A stretch of 64,000 bases of DNA from Yeosuana aromativorans. GTDB taxonomy: Bacteria; Bacteroidota; Bacteroidia; Flavobacteriales; Flavobacteriaceae. The stretch spans positions 62,001 to 126,000 of the forward strand of contig NZ_BMNR01000004.1 of NCBI RefSeq assembly GCF_014646655.1, given 5' to 3'. Both the position numbers and the translations under genes were made by a program. Positions within the stretch are counted from its first letter, which is position 1. Each line of letters starts with the position of its first letter. The notes beneath the pieces were generated by a model, which saw only the letters and a list, made by a program, of their open reading frames with translations, was not told the origin of the DNA and searched no databases. Below are positions 25,970 through 34,750 of the stretch, in pieces.

Positions 25970-26860
25970 TTAACTTTTATTTTGAAAAATATGAACATCC
26001 CTTTGTGGGAATGGAATGGTGATATTGTTTTCCCTAAATAATCTATCTATCTCAAAACGAATATCACTTTTAGGATTGTTGGCATTGAAACTGTCTCCCA
26101 AAGTAAAAATGACCCTGAAATTCAATGAGCTATCTCCAAAATCCATAAACTGTACAATCGTTTCTGCAGGGTCGATGATTTCAGGATGAGAATTAGCTGC
26201 CTCAAGCAGTAATTTTTTAACCAATTGCACGTCACTTCCATATGCAACACCTACGGTTACACTCTCTCTTGTAGTGGTTCCGTTTTGGGTCCAGTTAAAT
26301 AAACTATTGGTAAGATATAAGTGGTTTGGAATAACCAACACCCTATTATCTATGGTAACCGCACGGGTTGTTCTAAGTTTTATTTCCTCTACACGTCCCA
26401 CTTTGCCATCAATTTCTATAATATCCCCAACATGAACTGTTTGGTCAACAAGAATAAAGACTCCGGATATGATATCTTGAAAGAGCGTTTGAAGCGCCAA
26501 ACCAACACCAATCAATAAGGCTGCAGAGGCTGCAAAAACGGCTGTTACGTCAATACCGATTGAGTCCATAACAATCAGCAGCACTATTAAATAAATAAGC
26601 CATCGTGCAAACGAAAACACCGTTACAAATTTAACCTTGTCTTCTTCTGGCATTCTTCGTGTCAACAGTTTTCTGCCCCACCTGAGCAAAAATGAAGTAG
26701 CCATTAAAATTATCAGAATCAAAAGAACATAGCCAATGGTTATTTCAATGGTATGCTTAGCATTTTCATAGACAACAATGTCTAAAAACTTGACAAACTT
26801 TTCCCAAAGAGAACTTTCAGAAATGACATTTTCAATTTTATCTAAATCCTGAGTCATCAT
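25970..26860 (-). CDS. MscS-family mechanosensitive ion channel
   Basis: A 296-residue protein with three or more membrane segments. The pore helix region contains VTAVFAASAALLIGVGLALQ, the small-residue TM3 pattern of MscS. It is followed by LFQDIISGVFILVDQTVHVG, DIIEIDGKVGRVEEIKLRTT and VIPNHLYLTNSLFNWT, the standard beta domain. It releases solutes on osmotic downshock. It lies between an ABC permease and a sigma-54-type regulator with gaps of 4 and 5 bp. ATG 26857 is an equally possible start. Confidence 0.93.
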   Translation of the reverse strand: MMTQDLDKIENVISESSLWEKFVKFLDIVVYENAKHTIEITIGYVLLILIILMATSFLLRWGRKLLTRRMPEEDKVKFVTVFSFARWLIYLIVLLIVMDSIGIDVTAVFAASAALLIGVGLALQTLFQDIISGVFILVDQTVHVGDIIEIDGKVGRVEEIKLRTTRAVTIDNRVLVIPNHLYLTNSLFNWTQNGTTTRESVTVGVAYGSDVQLVKKLLLEAANSHPEIIDPAETIVQFMDFGDSSLNFRVIFTLGDSFNANNPKSDIRFEIDRLFRENNITIPFPQRDVHIFQNKS

Positions 26861-26864
26861 TATT

Positions 26865-28178
26865 TTAATATTTTATCCACTTAATCAACTCTTTATAAGT
26901 TGGTTTTTTACCATACATCAAAATACCGACCCTGTATATTTTTGCTGCAAACCAAACGGTTAGCATAAAGGTACCCAATAAAATCAATAACGACAGTATT
27001 TGTTGCCATATCGGAACACCAAACGGAATCCGCATAAGCATGACAACAGGTGAGGTAAACGGAATAAATGAAAATACAGTTGATACCGTTCCATGCGGAT
27101 CTTCAATAACCGTAAAAAAACCTATATAAACTGCCAACATTAAAGGCATCAAAACCGGTAACACAAACTGTTGCGTATCAGTTTCATTATCAACTGCGGC
27201 ACCAATGGCAGCATATAGTGAACTGTACAATAAATACCCACAGATAAAAAACACGATAAACGCAATGATTAAATTAGCAATTGGAAGATGATAAAAAGCT
27301 GCTAACACGTCTTGAATTTGCATGTTCATTTCTGGATTTTCCATAGCTTGCTGCATCATTTGTTGGTTAGGTGATTGCATATGCCCCATATCAATTCCAA
27401 AAATTGCCGATGCCACAAAAAGCAAACTACCACCAATTATCAACCAAATGACAAATTGTGTGATTCCTGCCAATGAAGTACCTATGATTTTTCCCAACAT
27501 CAACTGAATAGGTTTTACAGATGATATAATAACCTCAATAATACGGCTTGTTTTTTCTTCTATAACACTTCGCATGATCATGTTACCGTATATTATAATG
27601 AACATGAACAACAAATAACCTGCCAATCCACCAAAAACAAGTTTAACAACACTGTCAATTTTTGAGGTCTTTTCGCCTTCAAAACTTTCTTGTACAATAT
27701 TTATTTTTGTTTTTGCGGCTTCAATCATACCTATATCAACACCTTTGTTTTGAAGTTTTAGGTTCTCTAATCGCTTTTCAATTTTAGATTCTAAATTTGA
27801 AATGACCGATAGTGATGGTGAATCTTCTGAATAGAACTTTATATGACCAGATACCGAATCAACATTATTTAATTTGTCAATGTGCAACAAGCCATAAGAT
27901 TCTGTTTGCTTAACCAATTCCTCGGCATCTTTTAGAGACATATTCTCCAAGATATTATAAGAAATATGGTCGCCATTTTTAAACACATCTTGTATCATGC
28001 CAGATTCATCTAAAACCGAGATAACACGTTCCTTTTCTTCATTTAATTGTGACAGATAGGCAACCAAAGAAAAGAGTCCAATCATAAGAATAGGACTTAG
28101 TATGGTCATAACAATAAAGGACTTATTTTTAACCTTGGTTACATATTCTCGTTTTATAATTAACCGTAAATGATTCAT
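26865..28178 (-). CDS. ABC-2 type transporter permease, NatB-like
   Basis: A 437-residue protein with one N-terminal membrane helix (about 19-41, after LIIKREYVTKVKNKSFIVM), a large extracytoplasmic domain (about 45-180) and five or six C-terminal helices. This is the layout of NatB/ABC-2 exporters; IIEVIISSVKPIQLMLGKII and FSFIPFTSPVVMLMRIPFGV are family-typical. It should pair with the ATPase gene 2 bp upstream. The substrate is unknown; NatAB of Bacillus exports sodium, but homologues vary. Confidence 0.88.
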   Translation of the reverse strand: MNHLRLIIKREYVTKVKNKSFIVMTILSPILMIGLFSLVAYLSQLNEEKERVISVLDESGMIQDVFKNGDHISYNILENMSLKDAEELVKQTESYGLLHIDKLNNVDSVSGHIKFYSEDSPSLSVISNLESKIEKRLENLKLQNKGVDIGMIEAAKTKINIVQESFEGEKTSKIDSVVKLVFGGLAGYLLFMFIIIYGNMIMRSVIEEKTSRIIEVIISSVKPIQLMLGKIIGTSLAGITQFVIWLIIGGSLLFVASAIFGIDMGHMQSPNQQMMQQAMENPEMNMQIQDVLAAFYHLPIANLIIAFIVFFICGYLLYSSLYAAIGAAVDNETDTQQFVLPVLMPLMLAVYIGFFTVIEDPHGTVSTVFSFIPFTSPVVMLMRIPFGVPIWQQILSLLILLGTFMLTVWFAAKIYRVGILMYGKKPTYKELIKWIKY

Positions 28179-28180
28179 AA

Positions 28181-29107
28181 TCAGTTATTCTGTATTGTTT
28201 GAATAAAAATATCGTTCACACTTGGTATCAACTCTACAAAATGGGATACCTCACCATGATTGCACAAAAAGCTCAATAAATCATTGGGCTTGTCATTATC
28301 AGATAATTTGATGTTTAGCTTTAACTCATTACCCAAAGATTTAAAATTGGCCGAGGAAACTTGAAATTTTTCTGACAGTTCCTGTTCCAAAACATCTTGC
28401 TTTTTGGTTGAGATACCTACCTCAAACGTATTGGTTTTAAATTGTCTTTTAATATCAATTAATTTGCCGTCCAATATTTTGTTTGATTTGTTTATCAAGG
28501 TAATTTCATCACATAGTTCTTCTACGGATTCCATTCTATGTGTTGAAAAAATAACCGTGGCGCCGTCTTCCCTTAATTTTAAAATTTCGTCTTTTATTAA
28601 ATTGGCGTTTATAGGATCGAACCCAGAAAAAGGTTCATCAAAAATCAATAATTTAGGTTGGTGCAAAACGGTTACCACAAACTGGATTTTTTGTGCCATT
28701 CCTTTTGAGAGCTCTTGAATTTTTTTATGCCACCAATCGCCAATATCCAATCTGTCAAACCAATATTTTAAACGCGCCTTTGCTTCATTGTGGCTCAATC
28801 CCTTTAATTGTGCCAAATATAAGGCTTGCTCCCCTACTTTCATGGATTTGTACAGCCCACGCTCTTCAGGCAAATAACCTATATCTTTGATATGAAGCGG
28901 ATTTAAAGGTTCGCCATCAAGAAAAACATGCCCAGAGTCGGGCATCGTGATTTGGTTAATAATTCTGATAAGTGTTGTTTTTCCCGCACCATTTGGTCCT
29001 AATAACCCAAAAATACTACCTTTTGGAACCGAAATAGATACGTTATTGAGAGCAGTAAATGATCCAAAATTTTTAGAAACTCCTTGGACTTCTAATATGT
29101 TACCCAT
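28181..29107 (-). CDS. ABC transporter ATP-binding protein, NatA-like
   Basis: A 308-residue ATPase. Walker A is LLGPNGAGKTTLIRI, the Q-loop region is DIGYLPEERGLYKSM, and the signature motif reads LSKGMAQK rather than LSGGQ (the same variant is common in this branch). Walker B is LLIFDEPFSGFDP, with an H-loop in FSTHRMESVEELC. About 90 C-terminal residues (DUF4162-like) follow. It is the first gene of the ABC-permease-MscS-regulator operon. Confidence 0.92.
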   Translation of the reverse strand: MGNILEVQGVSKNFGSFTALNNVSISVPKGSIFGLLGPNGAGKTTLIRIINQITMPDSGHVFLDGEPLNPLHIKDIGYLPEERGLYKSMKVGEQALYLAQLKGLSHNEAKARLKYWFDRLDIGDWWHKKIQELSKGMAQKIQFVVTVLHQPKLLIFDEPFSGFDPINANLIKDEILKLREDGATVIFSTHRMESVEELCDEITLINKSNKILDGKLIDIKRQFKTNTFEVGISTKKQDVLEQELSEKFQVSSANFKSLGNELKLNIKLSDNDKPNDLLSFLCNHGEVSHFVELIPSVNDIFIQTIQNN

Positions 29108-29423
29108 TCTTAATTTTTATTGTCAATTGTGTAAATATATTAAATGTTGCTTATTAACATTTATAATAAAATGATAAAAGTTCACAAAAGATTGTGAGGT
29201 ATTATATACCAAGTATTTAAAAAAACCAATAGCCTAAAAAACAAAACCCACCCTTAAAAAAATTAAGGATGGGAAAAAAATTGCTATGAAAAAGAAAATA
29301 TCACTAATAAATTAGTGATAACCCAAATATAGTATTTTTTATTAAATAATTAATAAAAGAACACTATAACTTTTAGTGACAAGGGCATTTCTTAGGAAGA
29401 AACGTTCTAAAAAAAGAACCTTC
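29108..29423. other. 316-bp intergenic region with several hairpins
   Basis: No coding frame is evident. The region holds the upstream sequence of the ABC operon (- strand), a perfect inverted repeat at 29300-29319 (ATCACTAA-TAAA-TTAGTGAT) with a further TTAGTGA near 29373, a - strand TATATTTG box (29331-29324), and two terminator-like hairpins downstream of dnaJ. The layout allows a small RNA; see findings. Confidence 0.5.
29247..29273 (-). terminator. Intrinsic terminator downstream of grpE-dnaJ
   Basis: On the - strand CCCATCCTTAA pairs with TTAAGGGTGGG across a T-rich loop, with one U-G wobble, and is followed by TTTTG and more T. The wobble pairs only in the - strand RNA, which fits use by the leftward transcript. 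Confidence 0.7.
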
Positions 29424-29430
29424 TTAAGAA
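29389..29430 (-). terminator. Hairpin overlapping the dnaJ stop codon
   Basis: TTCTTAGGAAG (29389-29399) pairs with CTTCTTAAGAA (29420-29430) with one mismatch, and GTTCT/AGAAC closes an inner stem around six A. The dnaJ stop (29424-29426) lies within the stem. It may protect the 3' end or help termination before the stronger hairpin at 29247. Confidence 0.4.
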
Positions 29431-30542
29431 AACATATCTTTTACTTTTTCAAAAAATGATTTATCTGTACTTTCTGGCTTTGGAGTAAAATGCTCATCCT
29501 CACGCATGCTTTCAAAAAACTCCCGTTGTTCTTTATTTAATGTTTTAGGTGTCCACACATTTACATGAACCAACAAATCTCCTTTACCATAGCCATTGAT
29601 ACTTGGAATACCTTTTCCGCGTAATCTCAATATCTTACCAGACTGCACGCCAGGTTCTATTTTGATCCTAACTTTACCTGTAACCGTGTCAATTTCTTCT
29701 GAAGTTCCTAATATGGCATTTGGCAGACTAACATATAAATCGTAATGCAGGTTATCCCCCTCACGCTGTAATGTTGCGTGCGCTTCTTCTTCTATGGCTA
29801 CCAAAAGATCACCAGGAACACCATTTCCTGGGGCATCATTTCCTTTACCCGCTACCTTAAGTTGCATGCCATCTACAACGCCCGCTGGGATTTTTATTGA
29901 AACGGTTTCTTCAACTACTTTCAATCCTTGTGCGTCAGCATCGGCTGGCTTTTTATCAATAATTTGTCCGGCTCCTCCACAAACATTACACGTAGTAGCC
30001 GTTTGCATTCTGCCTAAAATAGTATTGGTAATTCTGGTTACCTGACCGCTACCATTACAGGTTGTACATGTTTTGTAGGTAGTTCCTTTGGCTTGGGCTT
30101 TACGTCTTACCTTGATTTTTTTCTCAACACCATTTGCAATCTCTTCCAACGTCAATTTTACCCGGATCCTTAGATTGCTTCCTTTAACCCGACGCTGGCC
30201 ACCGCCACCGCCAAAACCTGAGAAACCACCGCCACCAAAAGCGCCCCCAAAAATATCACCAAACTGACTGAAGATGTCATCCATGTTCATATGATGACCG
30301 CCATATCTGCCTCCATTCTCAAAGGCCTGGTGACCAAATTGGTCATAGCGTGCTTTTTTGTCAGGATTACTTAAAACCTCATATGCCTCGGCAGCTTCCT
30401 TAAATTTGGCTTCGGCCTCTTTGTCGTTTGGGTTTTTATCCGGATGGTATTTAATAGCCATCTTTCTGTAAGCCTTCTTTATTTCTTCTGGTGAGGCACC
30501 TTTATTTATGCCTAAAATATCGTAAAAGTCTCTCTTTGCCAT
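29424..30542 (-). CDS. dnaJ: Chaperone DnaJ (Hsp40)
   Basis: Co-chaperone that delivers substrates to DnaK and stimulates its ATPase. The 372-residue protein has a J domain with HPD at 33-35, a Gly/Phe-rich linker (about 78-117), a reduced zinc region, and the C-terminal peptide-binding domains. Only two CxxCxGxG-type motifs are present (C159/C162 and C185/C188) instead of the four in E. coli DnaJ, so a single zinc site is expected. It follows grpE by 9 bp. dnaK is not in the window. Confidence 0.96.
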   Translation of the reverse strand: MAKRDFYDILGINKGASPEEIKKAYRKMAIKYHPDKNPNDKEAEAKFKEAAEAYEVLSNPDKKARYDQFGHQAFENGGRYGGHHMNMDDIFSQFGDIFGGAFGGGGFSGFGGGGGQRRVKGSNLRIRVKLTLEEIANGVEKKIKVRRKAQAKGTTYKTCTTCNGSGQVTRITNTILGRMQTATTCNVCGGAGQIIDKKPADADAQGLKVVEETVSIKIPAGVVDGMQLKVAGKGNDAPGNGVPGDLLVAIEEEAHATLQREGDNLHYDLYVSLPNAILGTSEEIDTVTGKVRIKIEPGVQSGKILRLRGKGIPSINGYGKGDLLVHVNVWTPKTLNKEQREFFESMREDEHFTPKPESTDKSFFEKVKDMFS

Positions 30543-30551
30543 GTAAATGTC

Positions 30552-31112
30552 TTATTGTCCGATAACTACTTTGGGGAAACGAATTATTTTATCTCCCAAA
30601 GTATAACCTTTTTCAACAACGTCTATGATTTTTCCTTTTAAATCCTCTGAAGGAGCAGGTATTTGCGTGATAGCCTCATGGTTATCAGCATTAAAAACGT
30701 CCCCGCTTTTTATCTTGATAGGTGCAAGTCCTTTTTGTTCCAATGTTGATTTTAGTTTGTTGCTAATTAACTCAACACCTTTTAAAAGGTCCTTTTCCTT
30801 TGTTTTGGAAATTTCTGCATAAGCCCTGTCAAAATCATCCAGAACAGGTAACAAGGCTTTCATAACATCCTCGTTGGCTGTTTTAAAAAGCTCTATGCGT
30901 TCTTTTGAGGTGCGCCTTTTATAATTTTCAAATTCGGCAAACAACCTTAAAAATTTATCTTTTTCTTGCTTGAGTTCATTCTGCAATTTCTCCTCTAAAG
31001 ATTGCTCCTCACTTTGTTGCGCTTCTGCTTCAACAGTTTCCGTTTCATTTTGAACACTTTCAAGCTGTTCCTTTTCTATATCTTCTTTTTTGTCTTTTTT
31101 ACTCATTGTCAT
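30552..31112 (-). CDS. grpE: Nucleotide exchange factor GrpE
   Basis: A 186-residue GrpE. It starts with a charged, Glu/Gln-rich tail (about 1-45), continues into the long coiled-coil dimer helix (LQNELKQEKDKFLRLFAEFE, NYKRRTSKERIELFKTAN) and ends in the beta domain that contacts DnaK (GLAPIKIKSGDVFNADNHEA; VEKGYTLGDKIIRFPKVVIG). It releases ADP from DnaK. A second ATG two codons in (31106) is possible. It is the first gene of the grpE-dnaJ operon and is preceded by the clearest promoter in the window. Confidence 0.96.
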   Translation of the reverse strand: MTMSKKDKKEDIEKEQLESVQNETETVEAEAQQSEEQSLEEKLQNELKQEKDKFLRLFAEFENYKRRTSKERIELFKTANEDVMKALLPVLDDFDRAYAEISKTKEKDLLKGVELISNKLKSTLEQKGLAPIKIKSGDVFNADNHEAITQIPAPSEDLKGKIIDVVEKGYTLGDKIIRFPKVVIGQ

Positions 31113-31144
31113 ACTTTAATTAATGCAAAACACAAGTTGGTTGG

Positions 31145-31177
31145 CAAAAGTACTGCCATTATTATAAAAATGTCAAA
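31145..31177 (-). promoter_or_regulatory. Promoter of grpE-dnaJ
   Basis: On the - strand TTTG (31177-31174), a 21-nt spacer and TACTTTTG (31152-31145) match the TTTG/N17-23/TAnnTTTG consensus of the primary Bacteroidota sigma factor. The expected start of transcription is near 31138, giving a leader of about 25 nt. The -33 box sits inside a tandem TGACATTT TGACATTT repeat, which may be an operator. Confidence 0.7.
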
Positions 31178-31228
31178 ATGTCATTAACTTTTTTTTAATT
31201 TTTATTTGAACAGAAGTGCCTTTAAAAC

Positions 31229-31253
31229 AAAAAAGAACTTTGGATTAAGTTCT
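31229..31253 (-). terminator. Intrinsic terminator of the sigma factor operon
   Basis: On the - strand AGAACTT-AATCCA-AAGTTCT is a 7-bp stem followed by six T. It lies about 90 bp after the stop of the PE-repeat protein and upstream of the grpE promoter. Confidence 0.55.
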
Positions 31254-31341
31254 AATAGGAATTTTTAATAAAATATTTATGTCTCGCCAATGATTGCAAG
31301 GCTTCCTTTTACATAGGAATTTTTGTGTGTTACAGAAAATT

Positions 31342-32847
31342 TTATTTCATGGCAACATTACTGTATTTGGCGTTGACAACAATGGTTTTTGAATTGCTTA
31401 AATTGCCAATTGAAAAGCTGGTAGCATTATCTTTTGTGGTTTTTTTGGGGTGTGAAAAACGAGATTTTGATCCTTTGTATTGCAAACTATAATCCACTTT
31501 AGGAATCGCTATAACAGCATCACTGTTTTGAAGGGTTACGTTTAAATTGGTGAAGGCATCATCTATCTTTAAAATTTCCAAATCGCCAATACTGCCATCA
31601 ATGATAGCATTGTTTATTAAATTATTTATTTTTATGTTGGAAGAGTTTGAGGTCAGCATCAATCGTTTCACATTATCTATCTCTGCATCTTTAACATAAT
31701 TTAAGTTGAGGGATCCCAAATTCCAGTTGGTTACCAACACCGGTGAATAGGAAGCATTAATGGAAGTGTTACTTCCATTAATGCTCGTAGCTATAAATTT
31801 GGTGTGAGACAGATCGGCTTTAAGATTATCTATATTGGACGCAAATTTAAGTTCACCATATTTTACATTAACCTTTACCTTGGTGTCTTTTGGCATTCTA
31901 ATTTTGATTGTTTTTTTAACTTTTGGATTAGTGCCACTATGAATCATTTTTTCAATTTTGGCACGTCTCTCATCCGCTAGTTTGGCACGCTCATCAGCCA
32001 TTTTTGCTCTTTCTTCAGCAAGCTTTCCATAAAGCTCTTGTCGTTCTTCTAAATGTTTGCTTCGCTCCTCAAGTTGCTTGGCTCTTTCTTCCATTTGTTT
32101 GGCATATCGCTCACCCCATTCTTCAATTTTTTTGCCATTTTTTTCTTCCCATTCCTTGCTGAATTTTTCTCCCCAGGCTTCCATTTCCTTACCGTACTTC
32201 TCGTTCCATTCTTTTCCAAATTTCTCGCCCCAAGCTTCCATTTTCTTGGCATATTCTTCACCAAAGGTAGATTCAAAATCTTTTGACCATTGCTTCATAT
32301 ACTCATCACCATTCTTCTTATAGGCATCATAGTCAAAATGGATATTGCTAATTCCCGCAGGCAATTCTGGTAATTCAGGCATCTCGGGCATTTCGGGCAA
32401 TTCCGGTATTTCAGGGACTTCTGGAATTTCAAAATCTATTTCAGGCAAATCTGCCAATTCAAATTTCAGCTCTTCCAACACGGCTCTGTAGGCATCTTCA
32501 TCACCTGGATTATGTCTGTAAGCCCAAGCAACCTGTGCATTGCCTCTAGTAGAAATTGAAACCGAGTTTTTTGTAGCATCTACATCTACGTTCCAATTTT
32601 TTAATGCGTCTTGCATCTCTTCTTTTGAAAGATTATCACCTTCAATATAGGCTTCTACTTCAATAACATCTTTATTCCAAGTATCAAAAATGATATTACA
32701 ATGACTGGTGTTTAAATCTAAGGTAACATCTTTGTTAACCTTAATACTTTGTGACACTTTGGTTAATTTTTGTTGTGCCAAAACACTTGTGGCAATAAAA
32801 ATCATGCCTATATATAGTGTTTGTTTTAATATAGAAAACTGTTTCAT
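31342..32847 (-). CDS. Secreted PE-repeat / coiled-coil protein with DUF4097-like beta domain
   Basis: A 501-residue protein with a signal peptide (ends near SVLAQ24). Residues about 31-105 form a beta region. A PE(I/V/L/M) tandem repeat follows at 134-163 (IPEVPEIPELPEMPEMPELP). Next comes a helical stretch at 188-300 built from W-G-E-x-F/Y-x-K-E repeats (KKMEAWGEKFGKEWNEKYGK) grading into ERAK/ADER heptads. A C-terminal beta-helix-like domain (about 308-501) resembles DUF4097-type 'putative adhesin' proteins. It is encoded behind an ECF sigma factor and a membrane protein, so may be their output or part of the sensing complex. Confidence 0.7.
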   Translation of the reverse strand: MKQFSILKQTLYIGMIFIATSVLAQQKLTKVSQSIKVNKDVTLDLNTSHCNIIFDTWNKDVIEVEAYIEGDNLSKEEMQDALKNWNVDVDATKNSVSISTRGNAQVAWAYRHNPGDEDAYRAVLEELKFELADLPEIDFEIPEVPEIPELPEMPEMPELPELPAGISNIHFDYDAYKKNGDEYMKQWSKDFESTFGEEYAKKMEAWGEKFGKEWNEKYGKEMEAWGEKFSKEWEEKNGKKIEEWGERYAKQMEERAKQLEERSKHLEERQELYGKLAEERAKMADERAKLADERRAKIEKMIHSGTNPKVKKTIKIRMPKDTKVKVNVKYGELKFASNIDNLKADLSHTKFIATSINGSNTSINASYSPVLVTNWNLGSLNLNYVKDAEIDNVKRLMLTSNSSNIKINNLINNAIIDGSIGDLEILKIDDAFTNLNVTLQNSDAVIAIPKVDYSLQYKGSKSRFSHPKKTTKDNATSFSIGNLSNSKTIVVNAKYSNVAMK

Positions 32848-32858
32848 TTTTTGATTTT

Positions 32859-33443
32859 TTAGATTGATTGTGAGGCTTCATCACTTTGCGTGTCTGAAGC
32901 ACTGAATTCTTTTAATTGTTCTCGTAATCGGTATAATAGGTTTAATCGAAATTTTAAATTATCTATCAAGGCGTTTACTGTTAATTCTGTTGGCCCATTT
33001 TCAGTTAGTTCAACCGACAAGCGCTGGTATTCTTTGTTAAGTTCATCCAATTGCTGAAGATATCCGTCAAAAAGATCCTTGGTTTCGGGCGTGTATTTCA
33101 TTTTGGACAACTCCAAATTAATACTGGCCAAATAATAATCTTCAACTTTTTTAAGCGCCGGAGACACATCGCCCAATGTTTTGGTTGTAACCGTTTTTGT
33201 GGCGGCTACATTGGTTTCTGGGACAATCGTGCTTGAAGGCCCATAATATTTATATGTGCCATAGCCTAAACCGATTAACAAAACAATACTGGCAGCTATC
33301 CTCAACCCATTAAAGCTTGACTTATTTTTAACCGGTAATGCTTTGTCTAGCTTATCAAGAAACCTGCTCTGGTGATTGTCTGGCATTATTTCATGACTAA
33401 CATGTTGTGCTTCCTTGAACAACTCTCTAATATCTTGTGCCAT
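32859..33443 (-). CDS. Putative anti-sigma factor, single-pass membrane protein
   Basis: A 194-residue protein. A short cytoplasmic N-terminal part (about 1-44) precedes one membrane helix at about 47-63 (LRIAASIVLLIGLGYGTYKY). The extracytoplasmic part is helical (LNKEYQRLSVELTEN; RLNLLYRLREQLKEF). No zinc-binding anti-sigma motif is visible. The call as an anti-sigma factor rests on its topology and on its start overlapping the sigma factor gene by 17 bp, the usual arrangement for a sigma/anti-sigma pair. Confidence 0.6.
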   Translation of the reverse strand: MAQDIRELFKEAQHVSHEIMPDNHQSRFLDKLDKALPVKNKSSFNGLRIAASIVLLIGLGYGTYKYYGPSSTIVPETNVAATKTVTTKTLGDVSPALKKVEDYYLASINLELSKMKYTPETKDLFDGYLQQLDELNKEYQRLSVELTENGPTELTVNALIDNLKFRLNLLYRLREQLKEFSASDTQSDEASQSI

Positions 33444-33978
33444 TTTTTTTAAGTGTTAACAGTTCTTGTAATTTTACTTTTCCTCTAGATAATTGTGTTC
33501 TTGATGCTATTTCCGAAATGTTCAAAATCTCTGAAATCTCTTGATGATCGTAGCCTTCTATTAAATATAACATCAATACATATTGATATTTGTCGGGCAA
33601 CTTTTCAATAGCTTTTTTTACATCGTCAATTGTAACAGCATCATCTACCAACCATTTGTCATCGTCATCAGTATCAATCACTTTTAGGTGCACCTCCTCT
33701 AAATCAACTAAACGTTGCTTTTTGGATTTTAAAAAATCGACACTCTTGTTGACAACAATACGTTTTAACCAAGCGCCAAAAGTAACCTCTGCCTTGTATT
33801 GGTGCAATTTGGTAAACGCTTTAATAAACGCTTCTTGCACAACATCCTCGGCATCATGAGCATCCTTTAAAAACCGTTTGGCAACAATATACATACCATC
33901 GCAGTACTGGTTGTATAACTGCAATTGTGCCTTCCGATTGTTTTGTTTACATTGCTCAATAATGTCAACTTGAAACAT
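33427..33978 (-). CDS. ECF-type RNA polymerase sigma factor
   Basis: A 183-residue sigma-70-family protein. Region 2 spans about 14-85 (YNQYCDGMYIVAKRFLKDAH; DAEDVVQEAFIKAFTKL; FGAWLKRIVVNKSVDFLKSK), and region 4 spans about 118-172 (AIEKLPDKYQYVLMLYLIEG; HQEISEILNISEIASRTQLS). It is the first gene of a three-gene operon with the membrane protein and the PE-repeat protein. No clean promoter is visible upstream; autoregulation is common in this class. Confidence 0.92.
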   Translation of the reverse strand: MFQVDIIEQCKQNNRKAQLQLYNQYCDGMYIVAKRFLKDAHDAEDVVQEAFIKAFTKLHQYKAEVTFGAWLKRIVVNKSVDFLKSKKQRLVDLEEVHLKVIDTDDDDKWLVDDAVTIDDVKKAIEKLPDKYQYVLMLYLIEGYDHQEISEILNISEIASRTQLSRGKVKLQELLTLKKNGTRY

Positions 33979-34159
33979 GCTAATGCTACTTTTGGTTTTA
34001 GTTAGTTCATTTTAAAAGACGATGAAAAAAATAGAGTGTTGCAAAATTTAATTTATTTTTTTTAATTCATACCAAAATTTTATAAAACTACGTTAAGTAT
34101 TTTCTGTATCTATGCTTTTAAATTATCTTTACACTAATTATTAAAACACATTATAACTT

Positions 34160-34729
34160 ATGAATAGGTTTTTAAAACGACTCCTTATAGTTTTATCAAT
34201 AATAGCATTAGGCCTTTTTTTATATTCTTATTTTGTTGAAAACATCTTTGAAACACGCTTAAGTCCAAAAGACACCGTTAAGTTTGAATTTAATGATTTA
34301 AAGCTTGAAGTCACTTACAACAGACCTTATAAAAAAGGACGTGAAATTTTTGGTGGCTTAGTGCCGTACAATAAAGTATGGCGAACTGGTGCCAATGAAG
34401 CCACTACGTTTACTACCAATAAGCCTCTTTACATAAAAGGATTTACAATTCCTGAAGGTGAATATACTATTTGGACCGTACCAAAAGACAGTGTTTGGCA
34501 AGTCATGTTCAATACCAAAAAATATCCTTGGGGAGTTGATGCTGAAATGCGACCCATGTGGGACCCCAATTACGATTTATTGGAAATTGACGTACCCGTT
34601 AAAAAACTGGACTCTGTAGTTGAGCAATTTACCATAGGTTTTGAAAATGAAGATGATAAAGTTGATTTTGTTATGAAATGGGACCAAACAAAAATTGCCG
34701 TACCATTAAATATCCATAAAACGGAATAA
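34160..34729 (+). CDS. DUF2911 domain protein
   Basis: A 189-residue protein with an N-terminal membrane anchor (about 8-26) and an extracytoplasmic DUF2911 domain: FNDLKLEVTYNRPYKKGREI, LVPYNKVWRTGANEATTFTT and IPEGEYTIWTVPKDS are the family's typical segments. The function of DUF2911 is unknown. It is divergent from the sigma factor gene and 21 bp upstream of meaB. A near-consensus TATCTTTA at 34125-34132 might be its -7 box. Confidence 0.82.
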   Translation: MNRFLKRLLIVLSIIALGLFLYSYFVENIFETRLSPKDTVKFEFNDLKLEVTYNRPYKKGREIFGGLVPYNKVWRTGANEATTFTTNKPLYIKGFTIPEGEYTIWTVPKDSVWQVMFNTKKYPWGVDAEMRPMWDPNYDLLEIDVPVKKLDSVVEQFTIGFENEDDKVDFVMKWDQTKIAVPLNIHKTE

Positions 34730-34750
34730 AATAAGTAAATCAAATCTATT

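Noticed and set aside
32053-32286. Phe-rich open frames on the + strand opposite the PE-repeat/coiled-coil gene
   Set aside because: They mirror the Glu/Lys-rich repeat codons of the true gene and carry no known motif.
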